A stretch of DNA of 64,000 nucleotides from Chloracidobacterium sp. (GTDB lineage: Bacteria > Acidobacteriota > Blastocatellia > Pyrinomonadales > Pyrinomonadaceae): positions 496,001 to 560,000 of the forward strand of contig JADKKB010000007.1 in assembly GCA_016720705.1 (NCBI GenBank), written 5' to 3'. Below the pieces are notes generated by a model. The model had not been told where the DNA came from, made no database searches, and was given only the letters and a program-made list of their open reading frames with translations. The translations under genes and the position numbers were made by a program. This document shows, one piece after another, positions 56,013 through 64,000 of this stretch (positions are counted from its first letter, which is position 1; each line of letters begins with the position of its first letter).

Positions 56013-57401
56013 TTATAAGCTCCGCAGACGCTGCATTGTTTGCTCTATATCGACATCAACGACGTTTTCCACGCCGGCACATATCTCCATTAGCAACTGA
56101 TCCTGTGCGTTGCCCTTTGACTTAGCCAGCGAATATGGAAGATCTTCGCGAAAGGTCACCATCGAATACTTAGAAAAATAGTCTGGGTATGTCTGTTCGA
56201 GTTTTGTCTCAAGTTCGCGCTTTCTTAGAAACACAGGGTCCGCAACTGCATCGCGCATTTCGTAGAAATTCTCCTCGGCCATATCGGCGATCGCATCAGT
56301 ATTTACCTTTCGCAGTTCGCCATACTCCTCGTAAACCGTTTGCCAGTCGGTGCCGTGCTTCCCAACAAGCTGGTCGAGGATCCGCACGTCTTCGAATGCA
56401 CAGTTCATTCCCTGCCCATAAAATGGCACCACCGCGTGAGCAGAATCGCCAAGCAACAGAGCCTTACCGCCGGCATTCCACGGGAAACACTTGATCGTGC
56501 CGAGATTGCCGGTCGGATTAGCTATGAAATCTTCGATCAAAGTCGGCATAAGCGGAACCGCATCCGGAAACTCACGCCCGAAAAACTCCCGAACCGAATT
56601 TTCATCCCGCAACTGTTCAAACGAATTTTCGCCTTTGTGCGCAAAAAACAGCGTACAGGTAAAGCTCCCATCGAAGTTCGGCAGGGCGATCATCATAAAC
56701 TTGTTTCGCGGCCATATGTGGAGTGCGTTTTTCTCGATCTGAAACTGTCCGACAAACTTTAGTTTGTCGCTGCTAGCGTTGGGTTCGACAAACTGAAGTT
56801 TGTCGGACGGTGCGGGCGGGATATGGAGTTCCTTGTAACCGTGATCAAGCCATTTTTGCGAGAAATCAAAACGCTCGACGCCGCCGTGCTGCATTGCGTT
56901 CCGCACGGCCGATCCGGCACCGTCGGTCGCGATGACGGTGTCGGCATTGGCAACCTCACCATTTGAGAATTTCGCTTCGCCGGACTTGCAGTCAAAATCA
57001 ATGCATCGAGCGTTGAAGTGAAATTTCACACCTTCATATTTTGCAGCTTCGTTGATCAACGCTATGTTCAATCCCGCGCGTGAAACCGAGTTGATGTACT
57101 CACCCTTACGGCCCGAATACGGCAGCAAACGAGTCGAACCATCGACGCTATGGATCATCCGTCCGTACATCGGGATCGCCTCGGCGAGCATATACTCATC
57201 CATCCCAACCTCGCGAAGCGCCGCGATGCCGCGATCGGACAACGCGAGATTGATCGATCGGCCGGCGGCGACCGATTCGAGGCGCATATCGCCCCGGGCC
57301 TCGTAAACATCCACTTCGATGCCGCGTTTGGAAAGGTTGATCGCGAGGAGTGAACCCGCTAGCCCGGCACCGATTATCGTTACACGTCTATTCTGTACCA
57401 T
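56013..57401 (-). CDS. kmo: Kynurenine 3-monooxygenase with an in-frame palindromic insertion
   Basis: This FAD enzyme hydroxylates L-kynurenine. The 462 residues start with the FAD motif IIGAGLAGSLLAINLSKRG, then RSINLALSDRG, DTVIATDGAGSAVRN, and the H-G-Y-K-E-L and N-A-L-H-I-W-P-R segments that mark KMO. GDSAHAVVPFYGQGMNCAFED is the second flavin motif, and a C-terminal membrane-associated helix region follows. Residues 198-218 (SDKLQFVEPNAS and SDKLKFV) are not part of the family sequence between H-I-P-P and G-Q-F and come from a 62-base palindromic element. The insertion keeps the frame. The FDH gene lies 35 bases upstream and the glycosidase 2 bases downstream. Confidence 0.95.
   Translation of the reverse strand: MVQNRRVTIIGAGLAGSLLAINLSKRGIEVDVYEARGDMRLESVAAGRSINLALSDRGIAALREVGMDEYMLAEAIPMYGRMIHSVDGSTRLLPYSGRKGEYINSVSRAGLNIALINEAAKYEGVKFHFNARCIDFDCKSGEAKFSNGEVANADTVIATDGAGSAVRNAMQHGGVERFDFSQKWLDHGYKELHIPPAPSDKLQFVEPNASSDKLKFVGQFQIEKNALHIWPRNKFMMIALPNFDGSFTCTLFFAHKGENSFEQLRDENSVREFFGREFPDAVPLMPTLIEDFIANPTGNLGTIKCFPWNAGGKALLLGDSAHAVVPFYGQGMNCAFEDVRILDQLVGKHGTDWQTVYEEYGELRKVNTDAIADMAEENFYEMRDAVADPVFLRKRELETKLEQTYPDYFSKYSMVTFREDLPYSLAKSKGNAQDQLLMEICAGVENVVDVDIEQTMQRLRSL
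56748..56809. repeat. 62-bp double-palindromic repeat inserted in the kmo coding sequence
   Basis: The element is bounded by perfect 13-base inverted termini (GTCCGACAAACTT and AAGTTTGTCGGAC). Each half is itself a palindrome with 9-base arms: CGACAAACT-TT-AGTTTGTCG at 56751-56770 and CGACAAACT-GA-AGTTTGTCG at 56787-56806. It is read in frame as 21 codons inside kmo. No other copy is visible in this window. It behaves like the protein-coding palindromic elements known from Rickettsia. Confidence 0.85.
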
Positions 57402-57436
57402 TTACGTTCTGCCGGATCGCATTGGGCCTCACGCCA

Positions 57437-60112
57437 CTAATCTGCCAATTTCTCGATCGTCACAGCCGTAACCTTGAACTCGGGCGCCTGCGTAAAGCGA
57501 TCACGTGTAGGGCCGGTGAGGTAATTGAGAAATACGGCCGGGTCGTGGAATGTGGTGAAAAGTTCGCCGACTTTAACCTTATCGGTGACTTCGACCGGCA
57601 TTATCGCCTCGCCGTAGTTACTTTTTAGCCTCACCGTTTCGCCGTCAGCGATCGACAATCTTTCTGAGTCTTCCTTTGAGACCATTATTAGATCGGTCGG
57701 CCGCAGTTCACGGTTCGGCGTACGCATCGTCATCGTGCCGGCGTTAAATTGTTCGAGCACGCGGCCCGTGGTCAGCATAAACGGAAATTCGTCAGACACG
57801 ATCTCCTTTGTCGGCCGATACTTGATACGGCGAAGTGCCGCTGTAATGCCGCTCGAAAAGGATTCGCCGTGCAGCACTTCGGTGCCGGGGTGATCGATGT
57901 CAGGACACGGCCATTGAATTCCTTTATCGTCTAGCCGATCATAGGTTATGCCGTATCCCGGCGGCCACACGGCCCGCACCTCATCCCAGACCTCCTCCGC
58001 GGACTTAAACGAAAAATCGTCGGTGTGACCCATTGCGGCCGCAAGGTCGCAGATGATCTCAAGGTCAGAACGTGAGTTTCCACGCGGGCTTACGGCCGTT
58101 CGTATCCGCTGGATCCGGCGCTCGCCGTTCATAAATGTTCCGTCTTTCTCATACGAAGTCGTCGCCGGGAAAAAGACGTGGCCAAAATGCCTCGCCGTCT
58201 CGTTCATAAAGAAATCCTGAATTATGACGAGATCCATATTGGCAAATGCTTTTGCCGTTTCGTGTGCGTTCGCATTCGACAGGAAGACGTCGTATCCGAT
58301 CGTCCACAGTGCCTTTAATTTACCGTCGCGAGCCGAGTCGATCATCTGCAATTGATTCAATCCAGGTTCGGTCGGAATCTCGGTCTTCCACACCTGCTCG
58401 AAAAGCTCACGTCCTGATTCGATCGAGATCGAGCCGGTCAAAATGCCGGGATCGCATCCCATATGGGCCGAGCCCTGCACGTTATTTTGTCCTCGGAGCG
58501 GATTCACGCCGGCACCGGGCTTTCCGATGTTTCCGGTGAGCAATGCGAGATTGACTATCGACATCACGCCCTCGGTACCCTGATAATGCTCGGTCATTCC
58601 GAGTCCGTGCATCGACATTGACGGGGTGTCGACGGCGTAGATCCGGGCGGCCTTTCTGATAAGTTGGGCATCGACACCGCAGCGTTCGGCGACCGCCTCG
58701 GGCGAGTAATCAGCGACAAACTCCTCGAATTTTTCGTACTCATCGACGCGTTCTGCTATGAACTGACCATCGACCAATCCTTCATCGATGATCGCGTGTG
58801 CCAGGGCGTTAAACATCAGGATGTTTGTACCGGCCCGAAGCTGCAGGTGGACGTCGGCCATCTTTGCCAGCTCCGTCACTCGCGGATCGATGACGATCAA
58901 CTTGGCACCATTTTTGAGCACAGCCTGCTTAACACGGGCACCAGGGATCGGGTGGTTCTCGGTTGGATTCGCACCGCAAATGAGTATGGACTTTGCCTTT
59001 TCGATATCGTCGAACGAATTGGTCATTGCCCCCGTCCCGATCATCATCTTCATCGCCGCGGCAGTCGGCGTATGACAGACTCTGGCACAACAATCGACGT
59101 TGTTTGTCCCTAAGACAACTCGTGTAAATTTTTGAGCAAGATAATTTTCCTCATTCGTCGCTCGGGCCGAACCGAGAACAGCGATGCTCTCTCTGCCAAA
59201 TTCACTGTCGATCGCCTTCAGTTTCGCTGCAGTGTACGCGATAGCCTCATCCCACGACACGACCTGCCAACCATCGTTTTCGCGGATCATCGGCTCGGTA
59301 ACACGGTCTTCGGCATCGATGAAATCAAAGGCATAACGCCCCTTTACGCAGAGATGGCCATAGTTGACCGGTGCGTCCATAACCGGGCGAACTTGCACGA
59401 CCTTGTCGTCACGAGTACCGACGTTCATTTCACACCCCGTACCGCAATACGGACAGGTCGTCTTGGTCCAAGCTGTCGGGAATCCTCGTTCGATCACAGT
59501 CTTGTCTTCGAGCGCACCGGTCGGGCATGCGTCGGAACACGCTCCGCACGATACACAAGTGCTGGTGCCAAATGCTCCCAAAGAATCGGGCAATATCCTG
59601 GACTCTTCACCCCGGCCCAATACGTGCCATACGAACTGTCCCTGGACATCGGCACAGATACGCACGCACGCATAGCAATTGATGCATCGCGACATATCGA
59701 CATTGATGTATGTATGCGAGCTATCGGCGGCAACCAAGTGGTCAACGCAAAAGTCAGCAGAGGTCAGGCCGTATTCGGTGGCAAGTTTGTGAAATGGTTT
59801 GTTCGGAAAATCATTGAATGAGTCGGCGGGATAGATGCCGGCCAACATCCGCAAGTTCCATTTTCGGGCTTCTTCGATCGGGCCGCTATGGGTCTCGATC
59901 TCCATTCCGTCCGCCAGAGCGGTCGCGCACGACGCGGTTTCACGTGCTTGCCCTTTGACGTCGACCAGACACATTCGGCAGGCACCGACGGGCTTTAGCC
60001 GTTGATCGTTACAGAGTGTCGGTATCTCGATACCGAGTTCGCGAGCGGCCGCGAGAATGGTAATGCCATCGTCAAACGACGCTTCCTTTCCGTTGATCGT
60101 TGCACGGATCAT
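57437..60112 (-). CDS. fdhA: Molybdenum/tungsten formate dehydrogenase, catalytic subunit
   Basis: This 891-residue protein oxidises formate to CO2. The N-terminus is a plant-type [2Fe-2S] domain with C34, C45, C48 and C62. Two bacterial 4Fe-4S motifs follow: CINCYACVRIC and CVSCGACSDACP. The molybdopterin part starts with CPYCGTGCEMNVG. The metal ligand is cysteine in CARVCHTPT, so no selenocysteine is used. N-x-x-H-x-x-G and C-terminal MopB-binding segments are complete. The partner flavin subunit (fdhB type) and fdhD are not adjacent, so the electron acceptor is unknown. It sits between kynU and kmo and could oxidise formate released from N-formylkynurenine. Confidence 0.93.
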   Translation of the reverse strand: MIRATINGKEASFDDGITILAAARELGIEIPTLCNDQRLKPVGACRMCLVDVKGQARETASCATALADGMEIETHSGPIEEARKWNLRMLAGIYPADSFNDFPNKPFHKLATEYGLTSADFCVDHLVAADSSHTYINVDMSRCINCYACVRICADVQGQFVWHVLGRGEESRILPDSLGAFGTSTCVSCGACSDACPTGALEDKTVIERGFPTAWTKTTCPYCGTGCEMNVGTRDDKVVQVRPVMDAPVNYGHLCVKGRYAFDFIDAEDRVTEPMIRENDGWQVVSWDEAIAYTAAKLKAIDSEFGRESIAVLGSARATNEENYLAQKFTRVVLGTNNVDCCARVCHTPTAAAMKMMIGTGAMTNSFDDIEKAKSILICGANPTENHPIPGARVKQAVLKNGAKLIVIDPRVTELAKMADVHLQLRAGTNILMFNALAHAIIDEGLVDGQFIAERVDEYEKFEEFVADYSPEAVAERCGVDAQLIRKAARIYAVDTPSMSMHGLGMTEHYQGTEGVMSIVNLALLTGNIGKPGAGVNPLRGQNNVQGSAHMGCDPGILTGSISIESGRELFEQVWKTEIPTEPGLNQLQMIDSARDGKLKALWTIGYDVFLSNANAHETAKAFANMDLVIIQDFFMNETARHFGHVFFPATTSYEKDGTFMNGERRIQRIRTAVSPRGNSRSDLEIICDLAAAMGHTDDFSFKSAEEVWDEVRAVWPPGYGITYDRLDDKGIQWPCPDIDHPGTEVLHGESFSSGITAALRRIKYRPTKEIVSDEFPFMLTTGRVLEQFNAGTMTMRTPNRELRPTDLIMVSKEDSERLSIADGETVRLKSNYGEAIMPVEVTDKVKVGELFTTFHDPAVFLNYLTGPTRDRFTQAPEFKVTAVTIEKLAD

Positions 60113-60155
60113 ATAGAATTCCCTCTTGTCTGTTTCACGATCCGCGGACTAAACG

Positions 60156-61421
60156 TCAATTCAATACCGAACCGAGGATCTGAACGAACTTCTGAACGTC
60201 GCCAAAACTATTGTACAGCGGAACAGGTGCGACCCTGATCACATCCGGTTCGCGCCAATCCGCCACCACGCCGTGGGCCGCAATTGCCGAATAAAGACCT
60301 TTGTCGGCATTCTTGACGCGAATCGATAATTGGCACCCGCGCTGATCGGGATCGCCGGGAGTTATCACTGATATCCGTCCGTCATCGACCGCCGCTAACA
60401 ATTGTTCCAGATACGCCGTCAACTTGATCGACTTTTCTCGCAATGCGAACATCCCGGCTTCGGCAAATATCTCTAATGACGCTCTCAACGCCGCCATTTG
60501 CAGGATCGGCGGATTTGAGATCTGCCAACCTTCGGCCCCGGATATCGGGTCGAACGTCGGACCCATCAAGAATCTCGTTCCCTTATTGTGTCCCCACCAA
60601 CCCGCCAATCTAGGTAGTTCAGGGCAATCTGCGTGCCGTTCGTGGACGAATGCCGCTCCGATCGCGCCCGGGCCGCCATTGAGATATTTGTACGAGCACC
60701 AGACGGCGAGATCTACGCCCCAATCGTGAAGTTTTAGCTCGAGATTGCCGGCCGCGTGCGCGAGATCAAATCCGACAAGTGCTCCGGCGGCGTGCCCGGC
60801 GGCGGTAATTTCCCGCATTTCAAATGCCTGGCCTGTGTAATAATTCACACCGCCGAGCATTATCAACGCGATCGTCGCCCCCTCCCGCTCGATCGTGTCT
60901 ATGATGTCCTCAGTTCTCAGCGTCGTTTCACCGTCGCGAGGCCCGAGTTCGATCAATGCCGATTCGGGGTCGAATCCGTGCAGTTTGATCTGGGCTTCGA
61001 CGGCGTAGCGATCGGACGGAAAAGAACCTTTTTCGATAAGAACCTTGAATCGATCGCCGCTCGGACGATAGAACGAGATCATTAAAATATGAAGATTGAC
61101 GGTCAACGAATTCATCACGACCGTCTCGATCGGCTTTGCACCGACGACATTGGCCATTTGGGCCGTCAAGAACTCGTGATAGGGCATCCACGGATGTCTC
61201 GCCTTGACGTGGCCTTCGACACCGAGCAACTCCCAATCTTTTAACTCCTGTTCGATATACCCGCGAACACTCTTTGGCTGTAAACCAAGTGAGTTGCCTG
61301 TGAAATAGATGACATTTTCGCCGGACGAACTCCTCGGAATATGAAACTGATCTCGGAAACCCGCAAGTCCATCAGCCTCGTCCAAACGTGCCGCGACTGC
61401 CGGATTCATACTTTCTGTCAT
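60156..61421 (-). CDS. kynU: Kynureninase
   Basis: This PLP enzyme cleaves kynurenine to anthranilate, or 3-hydroxykynurenine to 3-hydroxyanthranilate, plus alanine. With the ATG at 61421 it has 421 residues. IYFTGNSLGLQPKSV near the N-terminus, the cofactor phosphate residues in NSLTVNLH, GFDLAHAAGN and C-S-Y-K-Y-L-N-G-G-P-G with the PLP lysine are canonical. A GTG at 61430 would add three residues. It begins the main block, 43 bases upstream of FDH, and a promoter-like pair lies just upstream. Confidence 0.96.
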   Translation of the reverse strand: MTESMNPAVAARLDEADGLAGFRDQFHIPRSSSGENVIYFTGNSLGLQPKSVRGYIEQELKDWELLGVEGHVKARHPWMPYHEFLTAQMANVVGAKPIETVVMNSLTVNLHILMISFYRPSGDRFKVLIEKGSFPSDRYAVEAQIKLHGFDPESALIELGPRDGETTLRTEDIIDTIEREGATIALIMLGGVNYYTGQAFEMREITAAGHAAGALVGFDLAHAAGNLELKLHDWGVDLAVWCSYKYLNGGPGAIGAAFVHERHADCPELPRLAGWWGHNKGTRFLMGPTFDPISGAEGWQISNPPILQMAALRASLEIFAEAGMFALREKSIKLTAYLEQLLAAVDDGRISVITPGDPDQRGCQLSIRVKNADKGLYSAIAAHGVVADWREPDVIRVAPVPLYNSFGDVQKFVQILGSVLN

Positions 61422-61467
61422 TTTGACCACTCTGTTGAATTTAGTCCAAACACGATCATTTGGAAAG

Positions 61468-61497
61468 CATAATAACGATCAATATGAACAACAAACA
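61468..61497 (-). promoter_or_regulatory. Putative sigma-70 promoter of the kynU-fdhA-kmo block
   Basis: On the minus strand TTGTTT (61492-61497) and TATTAT (61468-61473) are separated by 18 bases, each one or two changes from the consensus. Transcription would start about 40 bases before kynU. It lies in the 109-base gap after the alpha/beta hydrolase gene, the largest gap in this block. Confidence 0.4.
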
Positions 61498-61539
61498 AAA
61501 ACTCTGGCTGAACTTATGCTGTCCTTTGACGGATCTTAC

Positions 61540-62478
61540 CTATTTAACAAATCCAATGATCTCGCTCAACACCCTTTCCGGCATTTCCTCTTGCGGAACG
61601 TGACCGCATTCCTCAAACACCACCAATTTCGACCCGCCGATCAATTCATTGAGCTTTCGGCCCGCCTCGAGTGGGATCAATTCGTCCTCAGCACCCCATA
61701 TTATCAGAGTGGGAACCTTGATAGAGTCAATTCTATCCTCGACCGGAAGGAGTTCGAATTGAGCTCTGGCTCGGGTAGCCGACAGTTGCCCGCCCTGCGT
61801 TTTCAAAGGTTGATAATACGCAGCCACCCTTTCGTCGGAGATCTTTGAGTCATCGTAAAAGCTTTTTTCGAGCCCTGCCCGAACAAGCGAGTCAGATGTC
61901 AACGCCAAAGCCGTCAGCAGGCGGCCAACGACCGGAAGTTGTAAATACCACGGAGCAAGACTCGTCCGGCCCGCGACCTTGATGCCGGCACTGTCGATCA
62001 GTACCAACCCCGATACCATTTCAGGATGATCGACGGCGACATTCAAGGCAGTTTCGCCGCCCATAGAATTGCCGACCAACCACGCTCTTTCCACGTTAAG
62101 CCCGCGTAAGAACCGCGCGACCAGTTCGCCCTGTGCTCGCCTCGAATAGTCTCCATCGGGCTTCGCCGAAAAACCAAAACCCTTGAGATCGATGGCGATG
62201 ACGCGATATCGCTTTGCGAGTTCGTCAAACTCATCCTTCCAGGTGTACGTAGATGAAGTATATCCGTGGATCAAAACCACGGGCGTTCCTTCGCCTTTAT
62301 CCAAATAGTGGATCCGAAGGCCGTCGACATCGGCAAACTTGCTGTATTGCGAGTGTGGTACGGACGCTTTTTGTTGATCAAAAACGACATCGGCCGGACG
62401 CGCAAACCAAAATACTGACAGTGCAGCGACAGTAAGAATGATCAAAGCTAAACAAATTTTTAAGACTACTCTCAGCAT
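61540..62478 (-). CDS. Alpha/beta hydrolase, membrane-anchored or exported
   Basis: This 312-residue protein has an N-terminal hydrophobic stretch (about 5-25) and then the alpha/beta hydrolase fold. The oxyanion region is VVLIHGYTSSTYTW, the nucleophile elbow is G-N-S-M-G-G, the acid is in IIWGAEDELIP and the histidine is in ECGHVPQEEMPE. It resembles MhpC-like or haloperoxidase-like enzymes, which cut C-C, ester or epoxide bonds. It starts 15 bases after mobA. Its place beside the kynurenine genes might hint at a second formamidase, since some alpha/beta hydrolases do this, but nothing in the sequence proves it. Confidence 0.88.
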   Translation of the reverse strand: MLRVVLKICLALIILTVAALSVFWFARPADVVFDQQKASVPHSQYSKFADVDGLRIHYLDKGEGTPVVLIHGYTSSTYTWKDEFDELAKRYRVIAIDLKGFGFSAKPDGDYSRRAQGELVARFLRGLNVERAWLVGNSMGGETALNVAVDHPEMVSGLVLIDSAGIKVAGRTSLAPWYLQLPVVGRLLTALALTSDSLVRAGLEKSFYDDSKISDERVAAYYQPLKTQGGQLSATRARAQFELLPVEDRIDSIKVPTLIIWGAEDELIPLEAGRKLNELIGGSKLVVFEECGHVPQEEMPERVLSEIIGFVK

Positions 62479-62493
62479 ATCTTGAGATCGGAC

Positions 62494-63096
62494 CTACTTA
62501 ACTGTCCTAATTATCGCCTCCGCCGCGGCGATGTCGGCGGGTGTGTTAAGGTTGGAAAAAAATCGCTCGGAGCCCGGCAGATCCGCGATCTCGTCGAATT
62601 CGACCCATCGGGTGTCGATCCGACGAAGCATATTCTGCACGCTCCGGTCCGATCTTTCGATGGCCTCCAGACAGGCATCAATACATACTTCGACCCGGTA
62701 AAGGCCGCATAACGGTTGCACAAATCCACCGCGGTCGCGGGGGATGACCGCAGCGTGAACATCATCACACTTGGATGCCAACTTCTCGAACAGTCCTCGG
62801 GTCAGGAACGGCATATCGCAGGCAGCAACTGCTATCCAATTTGACCGGGCGTGCTTCAACGATGAATATAGACCTGAAAGCGAACTGCGATCACTGCCTA
62901 TACCGACCACGTCAGGGATCCGCTTTACGCCGGACAGTTCGCCTTCGCCGCCCGCAATATATACATTCTCGGCGACAGCCGAAAGCGCGTTGATGATCCG
63001 GTCGACCACCGCGACGCCGTCCAGAGTCAGCGATGCTTTATCAAAGCCCATTCGGCTCGAATTACCACCCGCCAAGATAAACGCATCGATCGACAT
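62494..63096 (-). CDS. mobA: Molybdenum cofactor guanylyltransferase
   Basis: This 200-residue enzyme attaches GMP to molybdenum cofactor, giving the bis-MGD form used by formate dehydrogenases. The N-terminus AFILAGGNSSRMGFDKASL holds the nucleotidyltransferase loop, VAACDMPFLTRGL the metal-binding aspartate region and FVQPLCGLYR the late signature. A GGAGG Shine-Dalgarno precedes the ATG by 6 bases. It leads the minus-strand block that contains the formate dehydrogenase. The neighbouring RIC gene is divergent. Confidence 0.93.
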   Translation of the reverse strand: MSIDAFILAGGNSSRMGFDKASLTLDGVAVVDRIINALSAVAENVYIAGGEGELSGVKRIPDVVGIGSDRSSLSGLYSSLKHARSNWIAVAACDMPFLTRGLFEKLASKCDDVHAAVIPRDRGGFVQPLCGLYRVEVCIDACLEAIERSDRSVQNMLRRIDTRWVEFDEIADLPGSERFFSNLNTPADIAAAEAIIRTVK

Positions 63097-63157
63097 CCCG
63101 TCCTCCTAAGGTATCGGCTGAGGCCGCCGTTCACCATAATTATCTTTTTTCCGACCT

Positions 63158-63173
63158 TATGATTCAAATCATA
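63158..63173. promoter_or_regulatory. Crp/Fnr-type palindrome upstream of the RIC gene
   Basis: TATGATT-CA-AATCATA is a perfect 16-base palindrome that contains TGAT-N4-ATCA, the core of FNR/DNR-type sites. Its centre lies about 44 bases before the start predicted from the TATGAT box at 63198-63203, a typical class II activator position. The RIC product repairs iron-sulfur clusters after nitrosative stress, and NO- or oxygen-sensing Fnr relatives often control it. Confidence 0.5.
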
Positions 63174-63197
63174 TTTTTTTGCTAAAGAATAGACAAA

Positions 63198-63203
63198 TAT
63201 GAT
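63198..63203 (+). promoter_or_regulatory. Putative -10 box of the RIC gene
   Basis: TATGAT is one change from TATAAT and lies about 30 bases before the ATG. A second TATGAT (63204-63209) directly follows, so the exact start is uncertain. Either fits an Fnr-like activator bound at the palindrome upstream. Confidence 0.4.
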
Positions 63204-63231
63204 TATGATACAAATCTTGACTGGAGGAACA

Positions 63232-63963
63232 ATGGAAAATATTACTACCCGGACCGTTCGTGAGATCGCCTTGGAGTCCCCGGCAACGACTAGGGTCTTC
63301 GAATCGTACAAAATTGATTATTGCTGCGGCGGCCGCAAGAATTTTATTGATGCGTGCGAACTTGCCGGAGCGGACCCAGCATCCGTGCAGAAGGATCTCG
63401 AAACGGTATTGGCGGCAAAGTCTGTCGACGACTCGCAGCACGTCGAAATGACATTGACCGATTCGATCAACCACATCGTGGATACACATCACCGATTTAC
63501 TTACGACGAACTCGATCGTCTGCAACCGCTGATGGAAAAGGTCAATAGTGTCCACGGCGACGTTCACCCGGAACTCGCAAAGATGTCCGAGCTGCTCGAA
63601 GCCATCCGCAGCGACCTATTGCCGCATATGTACAAGGAAGAGCAGGTTCTTTTTCCGTACATAAAGGACCTCGAATACGCGATGCTTCGCGGAAATATGC
63701 CGCGTCTTCCGCCATTTGGCACGGTTCAACATCCGATCCGGATGATGATGACCGAGCACGAGACGGTCGGTGAGCTTTTGTCCGAGATGCGTTCGGTGTC
63801 CGGCGACTTTGCGGTTCCCGTCGGAGCGTGCCCGAGCTACCAAGGGCTCTTGAGCAGACTCGAGGGACTTGAACGCGACCTACATCAACACATCCATTTA
63901 GAAAATAATATTCTATTTCCGAAAGCGGCGGAGTTAGAAGTGGAGGCATTTCGATCTCACTGA
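63232..63963 (+). CDS. Iron-sulfur cluster repair di-iron protein (RIC/YtfE/ScdA)
   Basis: The GGAGG Shine-Dalgarno fixes the ATG at 63232, giving 243 residues. The N-terminal ScdA domain has the Y-C-C-G-G motif (FESYKIDYCCGG). A four-helix hemerythrin-like domain follows with the iron-binding histidines in THHRFTYDEL, VHGDVHPELA, HMYKEEQVLFPYI, MTEHETVGELL and HIHLENNILFPKA, plus the bridging glutamates. RIC proteins rebuild iron-sulfur clusters harmed by nitric oxide or peroxide. It is divergent from mobA and the FDH-containing block. Confidence 0.95.
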   Translation: MENITTRTVREIALESPATTRVFESYKIDYCCGGRKNFIDACELAGADPASVQKDLETVLAAKSVDDSQHVEMTLTDSINHIVDTHHRFTYDELDRLQPLMEKVNSVHGDVHPELAKMSELLEAIRSDLLPHMYKEEQVLFPYIKDLEYAMLRGNMPRLPPFGTVQHPIRMMMTEHETVGELLSEMRSVSGDFAVPVGACPSYQGLLSRLEGLERDLHQHIHLENNILFPKAAELEVEAFRSH

Positions 63964-64000
63964 GTTTCGAATATTCGCTAAAGATGCCCGACAGCGTACC

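Noticed and set aside
61423..61848. Plus-strand frame opposite the alpha/beta hydrolase
   Set aside because: It is antisense to a well-supported gene and has no domain pattern of its own.
63158..63180. Palindrome plus T-run read as a terminator
   Set aside because: The stem is almost all A-T pairs with a two-base centre, so a stable RNA hairpin is unlikely; an operator fits the position better.

Overview
The window reads as a chromosomal segment of a free-living, Gram-negative-like heterotroph. I place it tentatively in Acidobacteriota, most likely class Blastocatellia (subdivision 4). The basis is gene content: an ElbD-like ether-lipid fusion protein, large sortilin/BNR-type secreted beta-propellers, a PPC-like secreted domain, a bacterial GH47 enzyme and a 5-fold beta-flower repeat protein. 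The DNA is moderately GC-rich and densely coded. No gap between genes exceeds about 220 bases, and I see no rRNA, CRISPR array, prophage, transposase or integrase. The taxonomic call is inference; a 16S or marker-gene search would settle it.

Layout. 1-8,735: secreted PPC-like fragment, class A beta-lactamase-fold serine hydrolase, APC permease, repeat protein, SDR, GH47 mannosidase-like enzyme and an M16 peptidase. 8,807-13,243: a 1,478-residue reductase / adenylating / carrier / acyltransferase fusion resembling ElbD of alkyl-ether lipid synthesis. 13,326-16,616: SH3-like secreted protein, LarA-like protein, small lipoprotein and HAD-IB phosphatase. 16,779-18,680: coaD and an aminotransferase. 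18,762-25,062, minus strand: yacL-like PIN/TRAM, ispD, ispF, then a nucleoside salvage unit (pyrimidine-nucleoside phosphorylase, BMP lipoprotein, double ABC ATPase). 25,276-28,353: large BNR protein, followed by a terminator, tRNA-Val and a prepilin. 29,178-34,247: MoxR-DUF58 pair, then ECF sigma, anti-sigma and DUF4097 protein. 34,672-39,824: Rad50/SbcC-like ATPase, RNase H and a YCF48-like propeller. 39,821-44,492, minus strand: era, prmA, a TPR protein and an STAS/RsbW-type pair. 44,576-47,422: aroA, aroK, BON and LysM proteins. 47,521-52,122: nadB, acyl-CoA ligase, cytochrome c and a TIGR01777 epimerase.

52,211-63,096, minus strand, is the most coherent metabolic block: mobA, alpha/beta hydrolase, kynU (kynureninase), a molybdenum formate dehydrogenase, kmo (kynurenine 3-monooxygenase), a large secreted glycoside-hydrolase-like protein and a cyclase-family (KynB-like) hydrolase. 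The simplest reading is tryptophan breakdown through kynurenine, with the formate released by the formamidase oxidised by a dehydrogenase whose cofactor needs MobA. The block is followed by a divergent iron-sulfur repair (RIC/YtfE) gene behind a Crp/Fnr-type palindrome.

The strongest unusual signals are: a 62-bp double-palindromic element inserted in frame inside kmo; a second kind of palindromic repeat that supplies the signal peptide of the YCF48-like protein; and a recurrent TAnnnT-N7-ATG arrangement (nadB, aroA, era, PIN/TRAM, TIGR01777) suggesting leaderless transcripts.
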